DNA of 7,713 nt from CAYNRQ01 sp964399875. GTDB lineage: Archaea; Aenigmatarchaeota; Aenigmatarchaeia; QMZP01. The position numbers and the translations under genes are program-made. How positions within the stretch are numbered: position 1 is the stretch's first letter; every line of letters begins with the position of its first letter. Where the stretch lies: positions 1-7,713 of the forward strand of contig CAYNRQ010000053.1 in the NCBI GenBank assembly GCA_964399875.1, in the 5' to 3' direction. Of the stretch, positions 1 to 4,852 are shown piece by piece. The notes beneath the pieces were generated by a model, which saw only the letters and a program-made list of their open reading frames with translations, did no database searches and was not told the DNA's origin.

Positions 1-1
1 T

Positions 2-541
2 AGTTCAAACCCCTTTGCTGTTGTTGGTTCAATAAGAGGGATCATACAGATGATAGGGTACGAGTTTGCCTTCATTGTCTCACTAATAGTCCCTATCATT
101 TTTCTAGACACCCTGTCACCTTTGTTCATCAATGTTTACCAATTACAGAATGGCTGGCTGGTTTTTGTCTTCCCGTTCGCTGCCGCGGCTTATGTTGTGG
201 CTGTCCTGGCCAAGGTAGAGCTTCCTCCATTCCATACACCACAGGCCCATCAGGAAATCGTTTCCGGATATTCCACAGAATACACAGGATTCAGACTGGC
301 TCTTATAGAAATGACACACATGCTAAAGGTCTTTATACTCTTGGCTCTGGGTGTGGCTGTATTTTTCGGGGGATCCGGGAATATAGCCATGTTCTTTATA
401 AAGACCCTGGTCCTGCTGTTTGTGGTAAGTGTGATAAGGGTTCTAATGGCAAGATTCAGGATAGATCATGTATTCAAGTTGTGCTGGATACTTGGCTTTG
501 TGGCACTCATAGATCTGATCAGGGTGGTGATATTCATATGA
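2..541 (+). CDS. Membrane subunit of a group 4 [NiFe] hydrogenase, NuoH/EchB/HyfC-like (5' end outside the window)
   Basis: The frame is open from the first bases of the window, so this is the last 179 residues of a longer protein; the ATG at 50 is internal. The residues before it (SSNPFAVVGSIRGIIQMIGYE) already match the family pattern SSNP-A--G--R---Q-IGYE. Further on is the family signature ELPPF-TP-AHQEIVSGYSTEYTG, the conserved acidic loop of the complex I NuoH / hydrogenase EchB-HyfC family. About five hydrophobic segments are visible, ending in a membrane helix at the C-terminus. In the family this subunit anchors the hydrophilic arm and lines the route coupling electron transfer to H+ or Na+ movement. 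The next gene overlaps by ATGA and encodes the ferredoxin subunit. hycI, hypC and hypA nearby argue for a hydrogenase rather than an Fpo/Nuo complex. The exact subtype (Ech, Mbh, Hyf) cannot be settled without the large subunit. Confidence 0.9.
   Translation, partial: SSNPFAVVGSIRGIIQMIGYEFAFIVSLIVPIIFLDTLSPLFINVYQLQNGWLVFVFPFAAAAYVVAVLAKVELPPFHTPQAHQEIVSGYSTEYTGFRLALIEMTHMLKVFILLALGVAVFFGGSGNIAMFFIKTLVLLFVVSVIRVLMARFRIDHVFKLCWILGFVALIDLIRVVIFI
523..531 (+). promoter_or_regulatory. Ribosome binding site of the ferredoxin subunit gene
   Basis: GGTGGTGAT lies six bases upstream of ATG 538, inside the 3' end of the membrane subunit gene. It matches the archaeal anti-Shine-Dalgarno (ATCACCTCC) well and decides the start in favour of 538 over the GTG at 481. 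Confidence 0.75.
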
Positions 542-885
542 GATTGATAGGAGAGGCCATCAGGAACCTTTTCAGGGGTGTGTTCACCAGAAGATACCCA
601 AAGGAAAGGCCTGAAATACCAGATGATTTCAGGGGAAAGGTAATACATTTTCCAGAGAGATGCATATACTGCGGTCTTTGTGCCAAATATTGCCCCTCAG
701 GGGCCATACAGGTGGATATAAAAAACAAGAGATGGTCATATAACTGGGGTCGTTGCTTATTCTGCCAGCAGTGCGAAGAAACCTGCCACAACCTTCCCAA
801 AAAGGATGCTATAAGATTAACAAAAGTGTATGAAATGGCAGGTCCGGAAAGAAAGAAATTCACATATTCGGATAAAGGAAAATAG
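538..885 (+). CDS. Ferredoxin-type 2x[4Fe-4S] subunit of the membrane-bound hydrogenase (EchF/MbhN/NuoI-like)
   Basis: A 115-residue protein with two cysteine clusters: C42-x2-C45-x2-C48-x3-C52-P and C73-x2-C76-x2-C79-x3-C83-H. Each should bind one [4Fe-4S] cluster, passing electrons between ferredoxin and the hydrogenase small subunit at the cytoplasmic membrane face. A GTG at 481 in the same frame would add 19 residues, but ATG 538 is preferred: it overlaps the upstream stop as ATGA and has a strong ribosome site, GGTGGTGAT at 523-531, six bases upstream. Residues 1-19 (amphipathic, with LFRGVFTRRYPKERPE) resemble the N-terminus of NuoI/EchF-type subunits that dock on the membrane arm. The second motif ends in His-Asn rather than the usual Pro after the fourth Cys. 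It appears to be the last gene of its operon, since the next gene is convergent after 11 bases. Confidence 0.92.
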   Translation: MRLIGEAIRNLFRGVFTRRYPKERPEIPDDFRGKVIHFPERCIYCGLCAKYCPSGAIQVDIKNKRWSYNWGRCLFCQQCEETCHNLPKKDAIRLTKVYEMAGPERKKFTYSDKGK

Positions 886-896
886 TCAAAATATAT

Positions 897-1949
897 CTAA
901 AGCTTCTTCTTGAACAAAACATATAATGACCCTGTTTTTGTTACCTTAACCACTCCGCTTATCTTTGCCTTTTTGGCTGGTATACTCTCATAGCTTGTCA
1001 TTATACCTTCTCCTGTTCTATCCCTTATCATGTACCAATAAAATCTCATACCCCTTTCTTCAACAACCCTAAACGGTTCAAGACTGCATTTTATGGTTAT
1101 TCTTTTACCCACAAGATTTGGAAGATCATTTATATAAGACATACCCTTTTTCTGAGGCATTCTATTCGCTTTGTCCTTTCTCTTTGCCTTTTCTGGGGAG
1201 ATTCTTATAATAGGTCTGAGAAGCATGTTCTCTATATCCTCTTCCTTTACATATCTGGTTAGATCTGATTTAATATCCTTTATTTGTTTTCTAAATCTTT
1301 TCATGTTCTCTGAGATCTGGACATCATCTGTTACAGCAACCTCTTCTATCTTTTTATTCAATGAGCTCCACACTTTTCCAATTTTCCTAGAAAGAATATC
1401 AATCTTCTTGTCAAAATCTCCAATTATCTTTTCCATGTTTCTTTTAATCTTCTCATCAGAAGTATCACTCTCTATAGATTCCTGTTTTAACTGTTTTCTT
1501 GCTCTTGTTAGAGATTTTCTAATACCATCTAGTTCATTTTTCAGCAAATTCTCGTGTGTTTTTACAGCAGACAACACATCTTGGTATTCTTCTAATTCAT
1601 TCCTCAGTCTGGTAATTCGTGCTTTAAGATATGGCATCTTTTTAAGAACGGATTCCATCCTTTCTATCTTGTCACCAAGATCCTCTATTCTCTCACTGAA
1701 TGTCAGCCTGCTTAACTTCTTCTCTAGCAACTTGTTTATATCATTAAGTACCCTTCTATACACACTTTCACTTATCTTTCCTTTTAGTCTCTCAGACTTT
1801 GTTTTTTCTATCTTTGTTTCCAGTCTTTTCAGGATTGCAGTGTTCTTCTTTTTTAGATAATCATAAGTATTTTTAGAAATCTTGGAGTGTTGGTATGCAT
1901 CATCTAAAGAAGCAAGAAAAAGGTTTAATTCCTCCCTTCTCTTCATCAT
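897..1949 (-). CDS. Coiled-coil protein with N-terminal SHOCT-like repeats and C-terminal OB-fold-like domain, function unknown
   Basis: 350 residues, very rich in Lys, Glu, Arg and Leu. I see three parts. Residues ~10-85 hold two similar units containing K-I-S-x3-Y (24-30 and 58-64), each followed by a Leu-rich helix; this resembles the short SHOCT-type helical hairpin (GKIS--EY--L). Residues ~85-245 are heptad-like and probably a long coiled coil. After a basic linker (254-268), residues ~277-350 look like an OB-fold: NLVGKRITIKC, then FYWYMIRDRTGEG, then KAKISGVVKVTKTGSLYV, a pattern seen in nucleic-acid-binding OB domains. There is no signal peptide or membrane segment. The start is ATG 1949; the frame is open upstream to a stop at 1992-1994, but no ATG, GTG or TTG lies in that stretch, and no clear ribosome site is seen. 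It lies 89 bases downstream of hycI on the same strand and may be co-transcribed. An architectural or nucleic-acid-associated role is only inference. Confidence 0.8.
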   Translation of the reverse strand: MMKRREELNLFLASLDDAYQHSKISKNTYDYLKKKNTAILKRLETKIEKTKSERLKGKISESVYRRVLNDINKLLEKKLSRLTFSERIEDLGDKIERMESVLKKMPYLKARITRLRNELEEYQDVLSAVKTHENLLKNELDGIRKSLTRARKQLKQESIESDTSDEKIKRNMEKIIGDFDKKIDILSRKIGKVWSSLNKKIEEVAVTDDVQISENMKRFRKQIKDIKSDLTRYVKEEDIENMLLRPIIRISPEKAKRKDKANRMPQKKGMSYINDLPNLVGKRITIKCSLEPFRVVEERGMRFYWYMIRDRTGEGIMTSYESIPAKKAKISGVVKVTKTGSLYVLFKKKL

Positions 1950-2038
1950 TTCTATAAGGTTATCTTCTTCAAAAGCATTCTTTTCTGTTTTTTAACACCC
2001 ATTATTTATTTTGGTTTTTTATGAATAAAAATTTAAGT

Positions 2039-2479
2039 CTATATCATCTCCAAGACCATATCCTTGGCCTTACCCACAGCTTCTCTGCATTCACGGGACA
2101 TCCTGCTTCCAAACCCAGTATTCTCCGGCTGTACGCCAATAAAAACTATCCTATAATCTTCCAGCTTCTTTTGCAAATAATCTATAAAAAGACTGACAGG
2201 AAGTTTATGTGTTGACATTAACTGACCCTTTATCCTGTTTATATCCACTTCTTCAATGGTTCCAGGTTCTTTGCCCAATTCGACTGCGTCTATAATTATT
2301 ACCTTCTTTGGCTTGAACTCCTCAATCTTAAAAATAAAGCTCTCAGGAACGCTCTGGCAGTCAAGAAGCAGAACATTCTTCTTATTTATATCCTCCCTGC
2401 TCAGCTCCTCTATAACCATGGGACCTATCCCATCATCCCCTCTGAGTCTATTGCCTACACCACAAATTGCAATCTTCAT
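2039..2479 (-). CDS. hycI: Hydrogenase maturation endopeptidase, HycI family
   Basis: 146 residues, the normal size for [NiFe]-hydrogenase maturation proteases. The family reads the nickel in the finished large subunit and cuts off its C-terminal tail in the cytoplasm, allowing assembly with the small subunit. Visible motifs: GVGNRLRGDDGIGP at 7-20, IIIDAVELGKEPG at 61-73 and STHKLP at 89-94. Asp16, Asp64 and His91 fall almost exactly where E. coli HycI has its three metal ligands (Asp16, Asp62, His90). The C-terminal FIGVQPENTGFGSRMS is typical of the HycI branch that serves group 4 hydrogenases, consistent with the membrane subunit and ferredoxin genes in the same window. The start at 2479 gives the canonical MKIAICGVGN beginning. 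The gene diverges from the helicase across 81 bases. No ribosome site is seen, so the mRNA probably has a very short leader. Confidence 0.95.
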   Translation of the reverse strand: MKIAICGVGNRLRGDDGIGPMVIEELSREDINKKNVLLLDCQSVPESFIFKIEEFKPKKVIIIDAVELGKEPGTIEEVDINRIKGQLMSTHKLPVSLFIDYLQKKLEDYRIVFIGVQPENTGFGSRMSRECREAVGKAKDMVLEMI

Positions 2480-2490
2480 AAGAATTCTTA
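2479..2490. repeat. 12-bp perfect palindrome at the hycI start, possible operator
   Basis: TAAGAATTCTTA reads the same on both strands and touches the hycI start codon. Its right side, ATTCTTAGT (2484-2492), recurs as a direct repeat at 2525-2533, 41 bases away, which is close to four helical turns, with the TATA box between them. The half-site AAGAAT/ATTCTT also forms the inverted repeat in front of hypC at 3752-3770. It could bind a shared regulator; in AT-rich DNA, chance is also plausible. Confidence 0.35.
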
Positions 2491-2509
2491 GTGGGCTAAG
2501 TTAATATTG

Positions 2510-2517
2510 TTTATAAA
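2510..2517. promoter_or_regulatory. TATA box in the hycI/helicase divergent promoter
   Basis: TTTATAAA is a perfect palindrome, so it could recruit TBP in either direction. For the + strand helicase it lies 44-51 bases upstream of ATG 2561, giving a leader of roughly 25 nt that includes a partial ribosome site (GTGAT, 2553-2557). For hycI it lies about 30-38 bases upstream of its start, giving a leader of only about 10 nt. These assignments rest on spacing and are not proven. Confidence 0.5.
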
Positions 2518-2560
2518 GGAGCTTATTCTTAGTTATTAAGGTAATCCAAAAAGTGATATA

Positions 2561-3742
2561 ATGAGATTTGAAGAACTTAAGGTAAAACAAGACATCATCA
2601 GGAATGCGAAAAGCATGGGTTTTGAAAAACTGACCGATATCCAGAGAAAAACCATAATAAAGATCATTGGCGGAAGGGATGTTGTGGGGCAGGCAGAGAC
2701 AGGTTCGGGAAAAACAGTGGCGTTCAGCCTTCCGATCCTGGACAGAATAAAACCAGACAAAACTATCCAGGCACTTATACTTACACCAACCAGGGAGCTG
2801 TGCCTCCAGATTACTGATGTTTTCAGGGAGCTCGGAAAGAACCTCGATGTAGCTGTTACAAGCGTCTATGGTGGTGTGAGCATTGAGAACCAGATAAGAA
2901 AACTCCAGCACACAGACATCGTGGTCGGTACACCGGGAAGGATCCTGGACCACATAGGAAGAAAAACAATATACCTCGGTAAGGTAAGATTCCTAGTTCT
3001 GGACGAAACAGACAGGATGTTTGACATGGGTTTCATTGATGATGTCGAGAAGATAATCAGGTATGTTCCAAGAAAAAGGCAGACCCTGATGTTCAGTGCT
3101 ACTATACATGGAGCTTTAAAGCATATCATAAGCAAGCACCTCAACAGGCCTGTTTTTGTATACACAAAGACAAAGGTGGATAAGAGCAAGCTCACCCAAG
3201 TCTACTACGACATCTTCAACCAGAATATGAAGTTCTCACTGCTCCTGCACCTATTGAAGAACAAGACGCCCGGGCTTGCCCTGGTTTTCTGTGCAACCAG
3301 GGAGGAATCCGATATCGTGGCAAGAAACCTGAGAAAACACGGCTTAAATGCCCTTGCCATCCATGGCGGCATGAGCCAGCAAAGCAGGGAAAAATCCATG
3401 GATTCCCTGAAAAGCCAGAAGGTGAACATACTGGTTGCAACAGACGTTGCATCAAGAGGTATTGATGTGAAGAATGTCACGCACGTATACAACTATGATG
3501 TTCCCAAGACATCAAAGGAGTACATACATCGTATCGGAAGGACAGCAAGGGCAGGTGAAAGAGGGGATGCTGTCACTCTGCTCACCAGGAGGGATCATGA
3601 CAATTTCAGGAGGGTCCTTACAGACGATGAGTTGGATGTGGAACGCATGCCTGTACCCCATATAAGGAGGGTTGCCTTTGACAGGAATCTGGGAGATAAG
3701 AGGCTTCACGCAAGAAAAAGATATCCGAGACGCTCCGGGTGA
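2561..3742 (+). CDS. DEAD-box ATP-dependent RNA helicase with a DETD motif II
   Basis: 393 residues, the size of a minimal two-RecA-domain DEAD-box helicase that remodels RNA or RNPs using ATP. Motifs in order: Q motif GFEKLTDIQ (20-28), Walker A AETGSGKT (45-52), PTREL (76-80), TPGR (124-127), motif II DETD (148-151), SAT (179-181), FCAT (243-246), ATDVASRGID (293-302), and HRIGRTARAG (323-332). The third residue of motif II is Thr instead of Ala: ACA at 3008-3010 instead of GCN. The Asp and Glu that bind magnesium and activate water are kept, so the enzyme is probably active. The C-terminus is a short basic tail (RRVAFDRNLGDK, then HARKRYPRRSG) that could bind RNA. The gene diverges from hycI and ends 31 bases before hypC. 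Its position between hydrogenase genes has no obvious functional meaning. Confidence 0.96.
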   Translation: MRFEELKVKQDIIRNAKSMGFEKLTDIQRKTIIKIIGGRDVVGQAETGSGKTVAFSLPILDRIKPDKTIQALILTPTRELCLQITDVFRELGKNLDVAVTSVYGGVSIENQIRKLQHTDIVVGTPGRILDHIGRKTIYLGKVRFLVLDETDRMFDMGFIDDVEKIIRYVPRKRQTLMFSATIHGALKHIISKHLNRPVFVYTKTKVDKSKLTQVYYDIFNQNMKFSLLLHLLKNKTPGLALVFCATREESDIVARNLRKHGLNALAIHGGMSQQSREKSMDSLKSQKVNILVATDVASRGIDVKNVTHVYNYDVPKTSKEYIHRIGRTARAGERGDAVTLLTRRDHDNFRRVLTDDELDVERMPVPHIRRVAFDRNLGDKRLHARKRYPRRSG

Positions 3743-3746
3743 ACAA

Positions 3747-3754
3747 TATAAATA
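3747..3754 (+). promoter_or_regulatory. TATA box of the hypC-hypA operon, leaderless start likely
   Basis: TATAAATA begins 27 bases upstream of the hypC ATG (3774). In archaea transcription starts about 25 bases downstream of the TATA box, so the message would begin at or within a base or two of the start codon. No Shine-Dalgarno sequence lies before ATG 3774, which agrees with a leaderless mRNA. Confidence 0.55.
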
Positions 3755-3770
3755 TTCTTTTTAAGAATAT
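3752..3770. repeat. Inverted repeat between the helicase stop and hypC: operator or weak terminator
   Basis: ATATTCTT (3752-3759) and AAGAATAT (3763-3770) are perfect inverted copies separated by TTT. The repeat overlaps the end of the hypC TATA box and stops three bases before the start codon, a natural place for a repressor. It could instead be an AT-rich hairpin ending the helicase transcript, though a stem with one G-C pair would be weak. The half-site matches the palindrome at the hycI start. Confidence 0.4.
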
Positions 3771-3773
3771 AAT

Positions 3774-3986
3774 ATGTGCATTTCCAAGCCCAAGAAAGTG
3801 GTAAGATTCGATGGTGAAAAAGCCCTGGTTAAATCAGGCGAGGACACGAAAATGGTGAGGTCCCGGATACCACTGAAATCTGGGGACTATGTTCTTACCC
3901 AGGGCGGGATTGTAGTCCACAAGCTTTCCAGGCACAAGGCAAAGGAAATGCTTGATGAATGGAAAGAGATGAATGAATGGGTTTGA
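3774..3986 (+). CDS. hypC: HypC/HupF family hydrogenase maturation chaperone, lacking the conserved His
   Basis: 70 residues, close to normal HypC length. HypC works with HypD to hold and build the Fe(CN)2CO group and hands it to the hydrogenase large subunit. The protein begins Met-Cys (MCISKPKKVV), keeping the essential Cys2 and the nearby Pro of MC--PGKV. The central GDYVLTQGG (37-45) aligns with GD-VLVH-GF, followed by a helix (SRHKAKEMLDEWKEM) like the EA-E-L--L helix of HypC. Where HypC has its conserved His (His51 in E. coli), this protein has Gln43, and the -GF- after it is -GG-. Both changes make it a divergent member. It begins a three-gene operon: its last 14 bases overlap the next gene. 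The start is set by the need for Cys at position 2. Confidence 0.85.
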   Translation: MCISKPKKVVRFDGEKALVKSGEDTKMVRSRIPLKSGDYVLTQGGIVVHKLSRHKAKEMLDEWKEMNEWV

Positions 3987-4542
3987 ATTGTTTCTAAGGT
4001 TTGCAGAAGGCTGCAGATGCTACTTGGACGACAAATCCCTTATTTCCGCCTCGGATAATAAAAAACTTCTCGAGTGCATAAAAAAAAAGGAAGAGCCACC
4101 AAGGGATCTGTTAAAAAGGGTGTTTTATGTTGCTTACCCTGACCTTGAGGAGAAAGGAAACATATTAGGCAAGGATCCTCTGGATCCAAATGTTGTAAGG
4201 GAATATTATGCATTCAGGCACAACAGAATGAAATTTGATCAGGGGAACATGATCTGCATGGCCTTTCCAGCCCGTGTTCTGGAAAAGAGAAAGAAAACAT
4301 ATCTTCTAAATCTGGAACCAGTGAACGGTTTATTCTGGGTATCCTCTGATCTCAGCCTGAACAAAGGAAACTGGGTTATAATTCACAGAATAAATATAAT
4401 CGAAAAAATAACAGAAGAATTCGTAAATAAAGCAATAAAATATCTGAAAGATATGGGATTAAGCAAGGATTATAAATTCCCAAAAGTGGCAATAAAATAT
4501 CTGCTAAGGCTGCAAAAGCGGGGTGGCAGTGTGTATGCATGA
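3973..4542 (+). CDS. Two-domain protein: unrecognised N-terminal domain fused to a HypC-like domain, probable hydrogenase maturation factor
   Basis: 189 residues. Residues ~93-162 form a second HypC-like domain: C95MAFPARV aligns with the HypC N-terminus C(L)-IPGKV, GNWVIIH (132-138) with GD-V-VH including the conserved His (His138), and EEFVNKAIKYLKDMGL with the terminal helix. Its Cys is internal rather than residue 2. Residues 1-90 include LFLRFAEGCRCYL, a mid-segment VAYPDLEEKGNILGKDPLDP, and VVREYYAFRHNRM. From memory this pattern (FARYA, AYP-L, DPLDP-VV-AYW) resembles DUF6390 proteins found near actinobacterial hydrogenase genes; I hold that match loosely. After the HypC part comes a basic tail (166-189). 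No membrane or signal segment is seen. The gene overlaps hypC by 14 bases and hypA by 8, so translation is probably coupled. An accessory role in Fe-cofactor assembly is inferred from fold and context. Confidence 0.7.
   Translation: MNGFELFLRFAEGCRCYLDDKSLISASDNKKLLECIKKKEEPPRDLLKRVFYVAYPDLEEKGNILGKDPLDPNVVREYYAFRHNRMKFDQGNMICMAFPARVLEKRKKTYLLNLEPVNGLFWVSSDLSLNKGNWVIIHRINIIEKITEEFVNKAIKYLKDMGLSKDYKFPKVAIKYLLRLQKRGGSVYA
4520..4526 (+). promoter_or_regulatory. Ribosome binding site of hypA
   Basis: GGGGTGG ends eight bases before ATG 4535, inside the 3' end of the preceding gene. It favours the ATG at 4535 over the GTG codons at 4523 and 4529 in the same frame, one of which it overlaps. Confidence 0.55.
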
Positions 4543-4852
4543 TATAAAGGCTGTCAGGTATGTAATATCAGAGCTGGAAAAGCTGGAAGAAAAACCAAAA
4601 AAAATAATAGTTGAGTTGGGAAGGATAAAAGGAAACCCAAATGTATTCAGGGCATTGTTTAAGCAGTTCACACAAGGAACAGGCCTGAGCGGGATAGAGC
4701 TAGAGGTTGACGAGGTGCCTGTGGAGATAAGATGCAGATGCGGATTCGCGGGCCGGGTAAAGGTTATAGAACACCTACAATTCGCGCGCTGTCCAAAGTG
4801 CGGGAAGGTTGCGGAGATCCTGCAGGGAGATAAAATAGAAATTAAATATTAA
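4535..4852 (+). CDS. hypA: HypA/HybF family nickel chaperone for hydrogenase
   Basis: 105 residues. HypA, with HypB, inserts nickel into the hydrogenase large subunit. The start was chosen so that the protein begins Met-His-Asp: His2 is the family's nickel ligand, and MH(E/D) is near-invariant. Upstream GTG codons at 4523 and 4529 would bury it. The body fits the family: IIVELGRIKG (24-33) matches (V)-(L)-(I)GEL-G, and LFKQFTQGTGLSGIELEVDEVPVEIRC matches the segment leading into the zinc site. The zinc site has four Cys: C67-x-C69-G and C86-P-K-C89-G. HypA normally has C-x2-C in the first pair; here it is C-x-C, confirmed by the bases TGC AGA TGC. The loop between the pairs is 16 residues. 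The gene overlaps the previous one by 8 bases and its stop overlaps the stop of the convergent glycosyltransferase gene. Confidence 0.92.
   Translation: MHDIKAVRYVISELEKLEEKPKKIIVELGRIKGNPNVFRALFKQFTQGTGLSGIELEVDEVPVEIRCRCGFAGRVKVIEHLQFARCPKCGKVAEILQGDKIEIKY

Noticed and set aside
481..537. Upstream GTG start adding 19 residues to the ferredoxin subunit
   Set aside because: It would lie deep in the membrane subunit gene, and the extra residues look like its out-of-frame shadow. ATG 538 has a strong ribosome site and an ATGA overlap.
2..885. Assignment of the first two genes to a NADH or F420H2 dehydrogenase (Nuo/Fpo)
   Set aside because: Both families share these subunits, but the presence of hycI, hypC and hypA nearby favours a hydrogenase. 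It remains possible until the large subunit is seen.
1171..1860. Long + strand open frame, 229 residues, Phe/Ser/Leu rich
   Set aside because: It is the antisense of the Lys/Glu/Arg-rich coiled-coil gene. Its Phe/Ser/Ile composition is what the complement of AAA/GAA/AGA codons produces, and it shows no family motif.
2501..2953. - strand open frame inside the helicase gene, 150 residues
   Set aside because: It lies opposite clear helicase motifs and has no recognisable domain.
4523..4534. GTG 4523 or 4529 as the start of hypA
   Set aside because: HypA needs His at position 2 (MH-E/D). Only ATG 4535 gives MHD, and the ribosome site GGGGTGG overlaps GTG 4523.
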